This document shows positions 1-7,776 of a DNA stretch of 41,487 nt, piece by piece. Source of the DNA: Bacteroidales bacterium (GTDB lineage Bacteria > Bacteroidota > Bacteroidia > Bacteroidales > Muribaculaceae); contig SFJG01000009.1 of assembly GCA_004555955.1 (NCBI GenBank), forward strand, positions 1 through 41,487, in the 5' to 3' direction. Below the pieces are notes generated by a model. The model saw only the letters and a list, made by a program, of their open reading frames with translations. It was not told where the DNA came from and searched no databases. Position 1 is the stretch's first letter; every line of letters begins with the position of its first letter. The position numbers and the translations under genes are program-made.

Positions 1-1377
1 CATTGCGGCAATGAGTTGCGACGACTCGAGTGAGTTCATCATCCGGAACGATGCATTGCAGTAGTCAATCGGATTAAGCAGCTCGGTGCTTTTGCGAATC
101 TCGTTGAGCGGAACGCTGACGAATAACGTATCCGAATACAGATATCCCATATTGTCGAAGAAGGAGCTTGGCAGATACCCTGTATGAAGCTGTTTTGAAT
201 CTAAAAAATTGTCGGCATAGGAGCAAAGAAGGATGGCGGTGGCATAATCTTTCTGCCGCCAAAGCGTAGGAACCCAGTTGGCGTAGATGACGTGTTGCAA
301 CACAGCATCCCACCTACGGGCATCGGGCGACAAAATGTCTATCTTACTCTCAATCCAGCGCAGGTCGGCGAGCAGCTTGCCTCGACGCCCGAGTGCGCCG
401 TCGACTTTCATGCGATATGAGCGGGCATGTTCGCGGAATTCAGCAGAGGAGAATTGCGACCGCAAGGCGCGAGCTATGTGGCTTGCGGCTTTGGCGTAGT
501 CGCTGTGGAATTCTCCAGCCTCGTAAGCAAGATAGAACTCCCAGTCGCCGCGGTTGCGTACCTTTTTGCCGCGAAGCACCTTCTCTGCCACCGGCTTTAC
601 GGCGCAAAATCGTGCGGAGTCGTCGGAGCAATACTGGATGTATGACATCAGTTCGGCGTTGTCGGGATTATAGTCTGCCATAACAGCCACGGCGTCGGAA
701 TCCGGGTTGATGATTGAGCCGAAGTCGCCTGCATGTATGAAGAACCGGTTTGCCTTTCGGGTATCGCCGAGCCGCGCCCAGCAACCTGCCACATACTTCA
801 TTGCCATACGCTTGAGCAGATTGCTCTCGGGAAAATCGCGGAAATATTTGTCATAACTGTCGACGCACTCGGCGTATTTCCGTGCGGCAAACAGCGCTCT
901 GACAAGCTGCAAAGCGTAGCGGTCTTTCAGACGCGTACCCCCGTAGACTTTGCACGTTTTGATAATGTCGTCGAATTCGCCGTTCTCATAGCATCGGTGT
1001 TCCGGGTAGTACCAGGGCGATTCAACCTCGCTGCGCCGGTACTCCAACGCTTTGGCTGTGCTGATAAACTCTTCGATTTCTAAGTCGTTGGTATTGCGAA
1101 GATATGCGCTAAAACGGTTGCCGGGGCTGCAATTGTCTGTGTAGAGCACCTCGGCAATGTCGGCGGTCGGAATCGCGGGCGACGTGAGTTGCTGCCACAG
1201 CCGAAGATTCTCGTTGCGTTCAAACTCGACAACGCCGCAGCCTTTGACAGGCGACGTGAAAAACGCCGGCTTCGGGATGCAGGGAAAGAAGGGACCGCAA
1301 GCCCGAGCGGTCGTCGTGGCGATAAGCATTGCCGCCAGGCAACTAATTATCGGTAGAGTATAATTTTTCGATTTCAT
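1..1377 (-). CDS. Secreted protein of unknown function, C-terminus cut by window edge
   Basis: An open frame runs from an ATG at 1375-1377 on the minus strand to the left edge without a stop, giving 459 visible codons; the gene is partial. The N-terminus is a typical signal peptide (basic MKSKNY, hydrophobic stretch, TTTARA before a cysteine), and the mature part begins CGPFFPCIP. A lipobox is not convincing because arginine sits at -2, so I predict export rather than lipidation. The rest is helical in character, rich in Tyr, Arg and Ala, as in TPR-like solute-exposed proteins, but I recognise no family. The start lies 35 nt inside the upstream lipoprotein gene, so the two are probably co-transcribed and translationally coupled. 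Function unknown; the coding call is firm, the cell location likely. Confidence 0.8.
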   Translation of the reverse strand, partial: MKSKNYTLPIISCLAAMLIATTTARACGPFFPCIPKPAFFTSPVKGCGVVEFERNENLRLWQQLTSPAIPTADIAEVLYTDNCSPGNRFSAYLRNTNDLEIEEFISTAKALEYRRSEVESPWYYPEHRCYENGEFDDIIKTCKVYGGTRLKDRYALQLVRALFAARKYAECVDSYDKYFRDFPESNLLKRMAMKYVAGCWARLGDTRKANRFFIHAGDFGSIINPDSDAVAVMADYNPDNAELMSYIQYCSDDSARFCAVKPVAEKVLRGKKVRNRGDWEFYLAYEAGEFHSDYAKAASHIARALRSQFSSAEFREHARSYRMKVDGALGRRGKLLADLRWIESKIDILSPDARRWDAVLQHVIYANWVPTLWRQKDYATAILLCSYADNFLDSKQLHTGYLPSSFFDNMGYLYSDTLFVSVPLNEIRKSTELLNPIDYCNASFRMMNSLESSQLIAAM

Positions 1378-2398
1378 CGGTTGAGTATTTTGAAAGGTTT
1401 TGTTGGTCGAGATGATAGAGAATGTTGCTGTGCGGGCGGCGACCGAGGTGACGCTCTACGGCATCTTTTACGATGCGAACGTCGTCGAAAGTCGATGCTT
1501 CGGTGCGAATGACGTCGCCCTTGCGAATTACTTTGTTGTTATATATCACGTCGCAAATTGCACGATGGCAGTTTGTGCCCGCAGAAACGAAGTGCGCCGT
1601 ATCGACTACGTTAACTCCGTTCAGCAGCCCGATAAATCGCCCTTGGCGAAACAGCAGTTGCCACGAATATGTGGGATATGCCACGTCGAGATGCAGCGGA
1701 TAGTCGTCGAGCCGGCTCAGATACGGCTCAACGTCGTCGATGTCGATAATGGAGTTGCGAGCGTTCGGGTCGCTGAAATTGCCGGTATTGTACACCATCA
1801 GCACGCCATAGTCGACGGGCGGCGCCTGCCGCGAGAGTTGGTGCAAGCGTATGGTCGAACTCAGCGACCACAACAGACTACGCTGCGCAATCTGCGAGCG
1901 TGTGGAGTCGCACAGCGCAAAAAACGATTGCTCGGTCGACGTCGTCCAGTCGCAGTCGAGTTGAAGCCCTTCGACATTGGCAAATTCATTATAGCTACAC
2001 ATCCGTCGCACGCGCTCGACAATCAGTCTTGCCAAAGTGCCTTCCTCGCCTTTCGTCGCCTTAAGAGCCTCGACGGTGACGTAGACCACGGGCACTATTC
2101 GCTTTTTCGAAAAAAATTCAGTCGTTTCATAATAGTCCCCCAAGATGCGCACCGACGCATTGGGCACCACAGCGTTGAACATCCCGGCTTTATTGCTCTC
2201 CGACGTTACGTCGAACATACGCAGATAAATGCGGTCGACCTTGTGACGAGACATGAACACATAGTCGGCGGTATCAAATTCGAGAACGGTTTTCCAATAA
2301 TAGACGCCATTACCCTCCTCGTGGGTAAATTCTTTGTCGCTACCCGACCGGCACGAGCAAATTGCCGCAAGAATAAAAAACAGAATCAGTTGTTTCAT
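1343..2398 (-). CDS. Lipoprotein, possible TIM-barrel (glycosidase-like) fold
   Basis: A 351-residue protein with a lipoprotein signal peptide: MKQLILFF, a hydrophobic core, then ICSC with the likely lipidated Cys at 16. The body has alternating beta-strand/helix character. The segments RIYLRMFDVT, VPVVYVTVEAL, VEGLQLDCDWT and LLWSLSSTIRL recall the strands of a (beta/alpha)8 barrel such as DUF3142 or GH18-like proteins; LQLDCDW resembles the acidic strand end in those folds. This is resemblance only and I assign no catalytic residues. It overlaps the next gene by 35 nt, which argues that the pair works together in the envelope. A terminator and a possible promoter lie just upstream of the start. 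Confidence 0.8.
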   Translation of the reverse strand: MKQLILFFILAAICSCRSGSDKEFTHEEGNGVYYWKTVLEFDTADYVFMSRHKVDRIYLRMFDVTSESNKAGMFNAVVPNASVRILGDYYETTEFFSKKRIVPVVYVTVEALKATKGEEGTLARLIVERVRRMCSYNEFANVEGLQLDCDWTTSTEQSFFALCDSTRSQIAQRSLLWSLSSTIRLHQLSRQAPPVDYGVLMVYNTGNFSDPNARNSIIDIDDVEPYLSRLDDYPLHLDVAYPTYSWQLLFRQGRFIGLLNGVNVVDTAHFVSAGTNCHRAICDVIYNNKVIRKGDVIRTEASTFDDVRIVKDAVERHLGRRPHSNILYHLDQQNLSKYSTDEIEKLYSTDN

Positions 2399-2418
2399 TT
2401 GTATCGTAAATATTTTCG

Positions 2419-2449
2419 CAAATATGGCGATAAAAAAAAGCTCGGCAAA
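2419..2449 (-). promoter_or_regulatory. Possible promoter for the lipoprotein gene, overlapping a terminator stem
   Basis: On the minus strand TTTG (2446-2449) and CATATTTG (2419-2426) are separated by 19 nt, matching the Bacteroidota -33/-7 layout with one mismatch in the -7 box. The predicted start of transcription would be only about 15 nt before the ATG at 2398. The -33 element lies inside the stem of the terminator of the upstream operon. Confidence 0.35.
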
Positions 2450-2464
2450 GCGATTTGCCGAACT
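2432..2464 (-). terminator. Intrinsic terminator of the LytTR/NAGPA-like operon
   Basis: Minus-strand hairpin with an 11-bp stem (AGTTCGGCAAA with TTTGCCGAGCT, one G-T wobble) and a TCGC loop, followed by eight T residues. It ends transcription coming from the genes at 3866-2626. Confidence 0.85.
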
Positions 2465-2515
2465 ATGTATGAAATACCGTCTACGCTGTACGAAACAACC
2501 GATTGCTAACAGTTG

Positions 2516-2599
2516 CTACTCACGCTTGCCGGCATTGATGACCAAACTCACCGTCAAGCCGAAACTGTTATACCCGCGTCGCGCACAGTCGAACATCAT
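2516..2599 (-). CDS. Possible 27-residue peptide gene or remnant
   Basis: A short frame starts ATG ATG 26 nt after the stop of the NAGPA-like gene and ends 51 nt before the terminator, so it lies within the transcribed region. The product begins MMFDCARRG and continues with YNSFGLTVSLVINAGKRE; the alternating polar/hydrophobic pattern resembles the last strand of an outer-membrane beta-barrel. It could be a real small peptide, the tail of a decayed barrel gene or chance. An in-frame TAA lies directly before the start, so it is not simply the end of a longer intact frame. Confidence 0.25.
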   Translation of the reverse strand: MMFDCARRGYNSFGLTVSLVINAGKRE

Positions 2600-2625
2600 T
2601 TAAATTGTATATATGTTTACGTCGG

Positions 2626-3504
2626 TTAGCGCCAGACGATGTAGTTGACGTTTTCGAAGGGAGGTGCCGATTTTTCGCCGTAGTCTGTACGGATGCCATG
2701 CGAATCGACGGCAAAGCCTGCCGACGACGAGCCGACAAGGTAGATGGCATTCGTTATGCCCATATCGACGAGAGTTTGCGAAAAGTCGTGGTACGACATA
2801 GCGATGCGGCTCATCACGACCACCGTTGCGCCGCGCCATTCGGCAAGCGCTTTGCGAAGCGAGTCGCCTCGCGGCTTGTTTTCTACTATCTGATTGCCTA
2901 CCACCAGCGGGAATTGGCGGAAGAAATAGCCGCCCGACTCGATTGCTTTTTCGAACAACGGCGTGGCGTCGGCAACGCCTATGGTAATCGTTCCATCGAT
3001 AATGGCGCAGAATCCGGTTTTTGCCTTACCTCGGCTGAGCAAATTGCCTTCGACAACGAATGCGCCGACGATTCCGCCATTATCGCTGCGAATATCGGCT
3101 GCCTGCATTGCCAACACGACATCTTTGCTTTGCAGCACGTCGGCTCCGACATGGAGTGACGGTACGGCATCGTGCGGAGTCAGCACGACGAGGGGCACTC
3201 TGCCGACGACGGTATCAAGTATCTCGACATAGCCTTTCTTATGTAATACGACTTCGTCGCTATTAGAAGCGCCTTCGGTCGTCACAGCCAGGCTTTCCTG
3301 CTCGGTAGTGTCGTCGCTGCTACGCCAAAACAAAAGCCATACAACCGCTACAATTATCGCTACAACGATAGCAACGCAGCCGACGCGCCCCCAAGGCGAT
3401 TTTTTCGAATCGCCGGAATCCGGTTGGGAGGGACTTTGTATACCGTTTACACCGCGCGAAATAATTCTTATCTCGTCGTCTCCGATATCATTTAATTTGC
3501 TCAT
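2626..3504 (-). CDS. Membrane-anchored phosphodiester glycosidase-like (NAGPA-type) protein
   Basis: The 292-residue product has a hydrophilic N-terminal stretch of about 40 residues, one transmembrane segment at about 42-60 and an extracytoplasmic domain from about 85 to the end. The domain has the order of NAGPA/DUF2233-type phosphodiester glycosidases: an NGG segment (142-144), a 'GFCAIIDGTITIG' strand pair (164-176), and near the C-terminus 'YLVGSSSAGFAVDSHG' where the family normally has an LDGGGS-like motif. The Asp and the Gly run of that motif are not kept, so catalytic activity is doubtful. Its ATG overlaps the stop of the LytTR gene (ATGA), implying translational coupling and a shared role, perhaps sensing or envelope remodelling. 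Fold assignment is by motif recognition and moderate. Confidence 0.75.
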   Translation of the reverse strand: MSKLNDIGDDEIRIISRGVNGIQSPSQPDSGDSKKSPWGRVGCVAIVVAIIVAVVWLLFWRSSDDTTEQESLAVTTEGASNSDEVVLHKKGYVEILDTVVGRVPLVVLTPHDAVPSLHVGADVLQSKDVVLAMQAADIRSDNGGIVGAFVVEGNLLSRGKAKTGFCAIIDGTITIGVADATPLFEKAIESGGYFFRQFPLVVGNQIVENKPRGDSLRKALAEWRGATVVVMSRIAMSYHDFSQTLVDMGITNAIYLVGSSSAGFAVDSHGIRTDYGEKSAPPFENVNYIVWR

Positions 3505-3866
3505 AGACTTTCCTCCTTTTCTAAGTATTCTTTCAGTGCCTTCAGCGACTCACGCGACGGGGCGACCTCATGCCTGAAAGTGCAATAATCCGACAGAACA
3601 AGTTTCTGTTTTGTCGGGTTGATATATGCTATGTAATCCTTGTTGACAATCAAACTCTTACCGATGCGAATAAAGCGATTATCGCCGTCGCCGACCGTTG
3701 TCGACAGTTTTTGTTCAATCTGCCCGAGTTGCAAGGTGACGGTATGCTTAGAGCCGTTAGCCAAAATAAGGGTCGAATAGTTGCCGTCGGCGGAAATATA
3801 CACCACCGAATCGCATGGCACCCTAAGGAGCTCGCCCGAATTGCTAAAAATCAAGCACTTAGCCAT
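3501..3866 (-). CDS. Stand-alone LytTR-family DNA-binding regulator
   Basis: At 121 residues the protein is essentially one LytTR domain with no receiver. Visible marks are VVYISADGNYSTLIL (strand with the ADGNY signature), the central 'FIRIGKSLIVNKDYIAYINP' region typical of LytTR (F-R-I-x-x-S-x-x-V-N) and a C-terminal helix. A frame exists from a GTG at 3869, but I place the start at the adjacent ATG (3864-3866). LytTR proteins bind direct repeats and usually answer to a histidine kinase or a membrane partner; the ATGA-coupled membrane protein downstream is the obvious candidate. A TATCTTTG -7 box lies at 3890-3897. Confidence 0.88.
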   Translation of the reverse strand: MAKCLIFSNSGELLRVPCDSVVYISADGNYSTLILANGSKHTVTLQLGQIEQKLSTTVGDGDNRFIRIGKSLIVNKDYIAYINPTKQKLVLSDYCTFRHEVAPSRESLKALKEYLEKEESL

Positions 3867-3889
3867 CACTCACGTTGCTTTATAATGTG

Positions 3890-3897
3890 CAAAGATA
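3890..3897 (-). promoter_or_regulatory. Putative -7 box for the LytTR gene
   Basis: TATCTTTG on the minus strand matches TAnnTTTG exactly, 24 nt before the ATG. No clean TTTG lies at the usual distance upstream (TTTTAG at 3913-3918 is the nearest), so the promoter may need an activator, possibly LytTR itself. Confidence 0.5.
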
Positions 3898-3914
3898 GTA
3901 AAATTTTGCAAACT

Positions 3915-3945
3915 AAAAGAGCCTGTAAAAAACAGGCTCTCAAAA
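3915..3945 (-). terminator. Terminator after pyrE-SRPBCC operon
   Basis: Perfect 8-bp stem GAGCCTGT/ACAGGCTC (3919-3926 and 3932-3939) with a 5-nt loop, followed on the minus strand by TTTT and on the plus strand by an A-run. It sits 23 nt beyond the stop of the SRPBCC gene and just upstream of the LytTR -7 box. Confidence 0.8.
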
Positions 3946-3961
3946 AATTTCTTTAGTCCGA

Positions 3962-4387
3962 CTAACCTTGATAAGGAATAATCGTCAACAGCGCGGCGAA
4001 TTTGTCGGTCATATCTTGTATGGGCTTCGACACCATCGCCTTGAATATTGGGTTGAGTTCGATTTTTGTCTCAACTTCGGCTATAGTATTATCGCCATCG
4101 GCACTTAGCAAAATCTCTATCGAAAACGGTATTGGCGACGAGCCGCTGACCGTTTCCAACGAAATTACTTGATTAACAACCTTCCGCGACAAGATAAACG
4201 AGATGTCGCCGATTTGCTGCGTCTTGATTGTCAGATAATTGTCTCTTACTTCAAAATCAACCTTTCCGCTGAGTTCTTCCGGCATTCGGCCTGCCAAACC
4301 TTCGAAATTTCGCAAGTCCGACAAGTGGTTGTAAACAACTTCAACGGGGTGATTAATAACGTTCTTACTACTCTTAAAAACTGCCAT
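3962..4387 (-). CDS. SRPBCC-family (START-like) protein
   Basis: The 141-residue product opens with 'FKSSKNVINHPVEVVYNHLSD', the start of the helix-grip SRPBCC fold (first strand followed by the V-Y-x-x-L-S-D helix), and ends with a long amphipathic C-terminal helix (MVSKPIQDMTDKFAALLTII). Such domains bind hydrophobic ligands in a central cavity, but nothing here identifies the ligand. It follows pyrE by 18 nt and shares its promoter and terminator; from memory the pair also occurs together in other Bacteroidales, but no role in pyrimidine synthesis is established. Confidence 0.85.
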   Translation of the reverse strand: MAVFKSSKNVINHPVEVVYNHLSDLRNFEGLAGRMPEELSGKVDFEVRDNYLTIKTQQIGDISFILSRKVVNQVISLETVSGSSPIPFSIEILLSADGDNTIAEVETKIELNPIFKAMVSKPIQDMTDKFAALLTIIPYQG

Positions 4388-4405
4388 AGGATTAGATTCT
4401 TATTC

Positions 4406-5056
4406 TCATTCTTCGTCTGCGCGGTTAGCCGACCATGTTGCCGGCGACTTGCGCCACTCTTTGAGCGTTTCGATGTCCGACTCCTTGATATAATTTATTT
4501 CGAGAGCAGCATCGAGCATTGCCGTGTAGTTGCTCAACGTGAAAAGTTCTACGCCGGCTTTGCGGAAATGCTCGGTAGCGATGGGGAATTGGTAGGTAAA
4601 GATTGCCACCATACCAACCACCTCGGCTCCTGCATTGCGGATAGCCTCAACGGCTTTCAAGCTGCTGGTACCTGTCGACACCAAATCTTCGACAACAACT
4701 ACTTTCTGACCGGGCTTAAGATTTCCTTCTATCAAATTTTCCAAACCGTGGTCCTTAGGGGTTGAACGCACGTAAATATATGGCAAGCCTATCGTATCGG
4801 CAACGAGCGCGCCTTGCGCTATTGCGCCTGTAGCCACACCGGCTACAACTTCCGCATCGCCAAAATTTTCCATAATCAACCGTGCCAATTCTACCTTGAT
4901 AAAACTGCGTATATCGGGATAGGAAAGTGTTTTACGATTGTCAGTATAGATTGGCGAGTTCCACCCTGATGCCCACGTAAACGGGTTGTCGGGTTGCAAT
5001 TTGATAGCACTGATGTGGAGAAGTTTCTCTGCTAAAATACGGTCGAGTTCTTTCAT
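4406..5056 (-). CDS. pyrE: Orotate phosphoribosyltransferase
   Basis: This 216-residue cytoplasmic enzyme converts orotate and PRPP to orotidine 5'-phosphate in de novo pyrimidine synthesis. The PRPP-binding signature is clear at about 120-132 (VVVVEDLVSTGTS), preceded by the 'VAGVATGAIAQGALVAD' loop at about 71-87 and the YVRSTPKDHG flexible loop segment near 95-104 (Arg, Lys and His contacts). Length is normal for bacterial PyrE. A strong promoter lies upstream, and the SRPBCC gene follows in the same operon. Confidence 0.96.
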   Translation of the reverse strand: MKELDRILAEKLLHISAIKLQPDNPFTWASGWNSPIYTDNRKTLSYPDIRSFIKVELARLIMENFGDAEVVAGVATGAIAQGALVADTIGLPYIYVRSTPKDHGLENLIEGNLKPGQKVVVVEDLVSTGTSSLKAVEAIRNAGAEVVGMVAIFTYQFPIATEHFRKAGVELFTLSNYTAMLDAALEINYIKESDIETLKEWRKSPATWSANRADEE

Positions 5057-5118
5057 AATCTTCGATGTTTTACTGTATTTTATCCCGGAACATTATTTTT
5101 GCATCCGATTTTGCTTTG

Positions 5119-5149
5119 CAAAGTTAGCACATTTGCATACAATAGCAAA
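5119..5149 (-). promoter_or_regulatory. Promoter of pyrE operon
   Basis: On the minus strand TTTG at 5146-5149 (-33) and TAACTTTG at 5119-5126 (-7) are separated by 19 nt, a full match to the Bacteroidota consensus. The resulting leader before pyrE is about 55 nt. Confidence 0.75.
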
Positions 5150-5169
5150 ACAAATCAAACAAATTATTA

Positions 5170-5892
5170 TCATTTCATCTTGTCGACCTCATCAAATCGG
5201 TTCTCGACGAGGTAGCTGTAATAGCCGCCGCGAGTAACGATAATGTGGTCGAGCACTTCGATGTCAAAAAGTTTCGCTGCCGCACGCAGTTTTTGCGTCA
5301 ACAGGTCGTCTTGCTTACTGGGTCGCAGATTTCCGCTCGGGTGATTGTGGTAGAGTATCAGTGCCGTCGACTGCTCGTCGAGCGCACGACGCACTACGAT
5401 TTTGGCATCGACGACAGTCGACGTCAGGCCGCCCTGGCTGACGCGCTCTTTCTTGGTGACGCGCCGAGCGGCGTTGAGATAGGCTATCCAAAACTCTTCG
5501 TGGTCGAGGTCGGAAAGCGTATATTGCATCAACGCATAGGCGTCCTCAGGCGACGAAATCTGCTGAATCTGCTTGGGACTCTCGTCGCGATAACGACGCC
5601 CCAACTCCATAGCGGCAAGGATGGTGATGGCTTTCGCCTCGCCTACGCCCTTGAAGTTTGCCACCAAGTTTTTTATGCTCCGCTGCGATAGCGACACCAG
5701 ACTTTGGTCGGCATCTTTGAGGATGTGCTGAGCCAACGCAACCGCCGACATCCCCGACGTGCCGCTACCAAGGAGAATCGCCAGCAATTCGGCTGTCGAC
5801 AGCGACTGAAAGCCGAGGTGCAACGCCTTCTCGCGCGGGCGGTCTTCCTCGCTCATGTCTGCCATCTGCAACGGGCGTAGCAGCTCATCCAT
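5170..5892 (-). CDS. radC: RadC-family JAB-domain protein
   Basis: The 240-residue protein has an N-terminal helix-hairpin-helix part (PREKAL, LSTAELLAILLGSG, then FKGVGEAKA near 80-88) and a C-terminal JAMM/JAB metallo-domain. The metal motif is complete: His182-x-His184-P-S186-G-N with Asp at 195/196 in SKQDD, and the DHIIV strand follows. RadC was once linked to DNA repair; its true role is unsettled, although the domain fold is that of Zn-dependent isopeptidases. It starts 3 nt after the glycosyltransferase stop, so the two are co-transcribed, though no functional link is evident. An alternative start is Met10 at 5865. Confidence 0.93.
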   Translation of the reverse strand: MDELLRPLQMADMSEEDRPREKALHLGFQSLSTAELLAILLGSGTSGMSAVALAQHILKDADQSLVSLSQRSIKNLVANFKGVGEAKAITILAAMELGRRYRDESPKQIQQISSPEDAYALMQYTLSDLDHEEFWIAYLNAARRVTKKERVSQGGLTSTVVDAKIVVRRALDEQSTALILYHNHPSGNLRPSKQDDLLTQKLRAAAKLFDIEVLDHIIVTRGGYYSYLVENRFDEVDKMK

Positions 5893-5895
5893 AGC

Positions 5896-6894
5896 CTATT
5901 TTCCTTTTCTGATTGCTATTTCCTGCTCGATGTTACGCCCGTGGCGCAACACCACTTTCCACACAAACGATTGGAGAAACCCGATGCCGTAGCCGCCTAA
6001 CTGGATTACGCTCGCAGGAACTGCCAATGCCGCCACTTTCAGTCTCCGCGTCGAAGCCAATGCCGTTGCGAATATGGCAAGCAGATAAGCCGCCAATGGC
6101 AATATCCACATCCACGACAGCAGCACAGCAAGAACCACCATAGCAACTACGCCGACAACAAACACAGCCGGCAACCAATGCACCAACTTCAGCGAATCAG
6201 GATAGAGCAGGTAGAGCGTAATGCGCGACATGCCGAACACGTAAATCTGGCGGCAGAACAGCCGCAAATTGGTGCGTCGCTTATGATAGACAAACGCATC
6301 GCGTATCAGCGATATGCTGAATCCGGCACGGCGAATGCGCGTGCTCATATCGATGTCTTCCGAAAACATCTCGCGGAAACCGCCGACGCGCTTATACACA
6401 TCGCGACTAAAGCCCATGTTGAACGTGCGCGGCACAAACTTTTCGAGTTGCACCTTTCCGCCACGAATGCCACCGGTGGTGAGGAACGACGTCATTGAAT
6501 AGTTGATTGCCTTCTGCGTGTCGGAGAACGACTCGTGAGCGGCGTCGGGACCACCGAAGCAGTCGCTGTAGTGCTCCGCCAAACTCTGCCGCAACGTGGC
6601 AATATACGTCGGCGGAATTACGCAGTCGGAGTCGAAAAACAAGAAATATTCGCCCGAAGCACGCTCCATACCATAGTTGCGTGCAAGGCTCCGACCCTCG
6701 TTCTCCTTATAGTAATAGTGCACGTCGACGGCATCTGCATACTCGTCGACGGCAGCGCGACACGGACTCGTCGAACCGTCTTCGACGATTACAACCTCAA
6801 AGTCGCGAGACGTCTGTTGCGACAGGCTCTCCAGCAAGTCGCGCACCTCTTCCAAACGATTATATACCGGTACTATTATCGAAAAATATGCCAT
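5896..6894 (-). CDS. Family 2 glycosyltransferase, membrane-associated
   Basis: The 332-residue protein has a GT-A domain at about 1-225: FSIIVPVYNR (1st strand), FEVVIVEDGS (NDP-sugar site), the DXD metal motif in FFDSDCVIPP and the acceptor-side SEDIDMSTR. Two or three hydrophobic segments follow at about 240-300, placing the enzyme at the inner membrane. It should transfer a sugar from a nucleotide donor to a lipid or cell-surface glycan; substrate unknown. No polysaccharide cluster surrounds it. It is followed at 3 nt by radC and preceded at 64 nt by dedA, so the three may form one minus-strand operon. Confidence 0.9.
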   Translation of the reverse strand: MAYFSIIVPVYNRLEEVRDLLESLSQQTSRDFEVVIVEDGSTSPCRAAVDEYADAVDVHYYYKENEGRSLARNYGMERASGEYFLFFDSDCVIPPTYIATLRQSLAEHYSDCFGGPDAAHESFSDTQKAINYSMTSFLTTGGIRGGKVQLEKFVPRTFNMGFSRDVYKRVGGFREMFSEDIDMSTRIRRAGFSISLIRDAFVYHKRRTNLRLFCRQIYVFGMSRITLYLLYPDSLKLVHWLPAVFVVGVVAMVVLAVLLSWMWILPLAAYLLAIFATALASTRRLKVAALAVPASVIQLGGYGIGFLQSFVWKVVLRHGRNIEQEIAIRKGK

Positions 6895-6958
6895 AACAAC
6901 AAATTAATCCTCAAAAATAAGAAAAATTTCGCATTTATAGGCAAGACTCGGCAAAAAA

Positions 6959-7633
6959 TCAACGACGGCGGCGACGTTCGACGTACCGCTTGGCGTAATG
7001 CCACACGACTGCCGCGGCTATCGCCCCGATAAATCCGAACGTTACCCAATTGCTGTATTCCACCAAACGAGCGGCTATTTGGTCGGGCGGAAGCAGCGCC
7101 GCAAGGTAGTAGCCAATGCCCATCAAGAACAAATTCCACAGCGCCGACCCCAGCGTCGTAAAACCGATGAACGACAAAACATTCATCCGCGCCAGCCCGG
7201 CAGGTATCGAAATGAACTGCCGCCCGACAGGCAAAATGCGTCCCAAGAATATCGCCACATTACCACGTCGACGAAACAACTCTTCGGCACGCGACAGACG
7301 CTCGCTCGACAGCCCGACAAGCCGTCCGCAACGGCTTTCGGCAAAGCGATGAATCATCGGCGCACCAATCCAAAGCGAAAGATAGTAGTTAATGATAGCC
7401 CCCACGGTCGACCCGGCGGTAGTAAGCAGCAAAAGCAGCCAGAAATTCGCCTCACCGTTGGCGGCATTATAGGCAGCCGGCGCAACAATAAGCTCGGCAG
7501 GCAACGGGAAAACCGAATTTTCCATCACCATAAGCACAAAAACCACCCAATAAGATAGATGCGCCAAACACCATTCCAAAACAGCTGCGAGCCACATACG
7601 TCGGCAAAAATACACAAAAACGACCGACTCCAC
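6959..7633 (-). CDS. DedA-family membrane protein
   Basis: This 224-residue integral membrane protein carries DedA/SNARE-associated (VTT) features: 'VMENSVFPLPAELIVAPAA' with the family's E-x-x-x-P-x-P-x-E pattern, the 'FLGRILPVGRQFISIPAG' segment with the conserved R and G residues, and four to five hydrophobic helices. DedA proteins act in membrane homeostasis, and some members flip undecaprenyl phosphate or phosphatidylethanolamine; which applies here cannot be read from sequence. The start is uncertain: Met13 at 7597 is an equally good start. The gene is divergent from the plus-strand pair at 7777. Confidence 0.9.
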   Translation of the reverse strand: MESVVFVYFCRRMWLAAVLEWCLAHLSYWVVFVLMVMENSVFPLPAELIVAPAAYNAANGEANFWLLLLLTTAGSTVGAIINYYLSLWIGAPMIHRFAESRCGRLVGLSSERLSRAEELFRRRGNVAIFLGRILPVGRQFISIPAGLARMNVLSFIGFTTLGSALWNLFLMGIGYYLAALLPPDQIAARLVEYSNWVTFGFIGAIAAAVVWHYAKRYVERRRRR

Positions 7634-7697
7634 CCCGACAATCAGTATGGTTTAACATTTATTATAAGCCGAGCCACAATCAATTTAATGAAAGCGA

Positions 7698-7730
7698 TTG
7701 CAATTATGCCGCAAAAAATTCGTACCTTTG
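7698..7730 (+). promoter_or_regulatory. Promoter of the IscU-like/GGGtGRT pair
   Basis: A perfect -7 box TACCTTTG (7723-7730) with TTG at 7698-7700 upstream; the spacer of 22 nt is slightly long. The leader to the ATG at 7777 is about 40 nt and AT-rich. Confidence 0.65.
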
Positions 7731-7776
7731 CTGAAAATAGATATCTTTTTAAAGAATAAATTTTAAAAAACGCGTT

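Noticed and set aside
1400..2509. 369-codon plus-strand frame opposite the lipoprotein gene
   Set aside because: The minus strand has a signal peptide with lipobox; the plus frame is Arg/His/Cys-rich without domain features, an effect of codon composition.
6912..6919. TATTTTTG on the minus strand as a glycosyltransferase promoter
   Set aside because: No -33 element at the right distance; in AT-rich DNA the match alone is weak.
7605..7612. TATTTTTG on the minus strand as a dedA promoter
   Set aside because: It lies inside the reading frame if the longer start is right and too close to the alternative start, with no -33 element.
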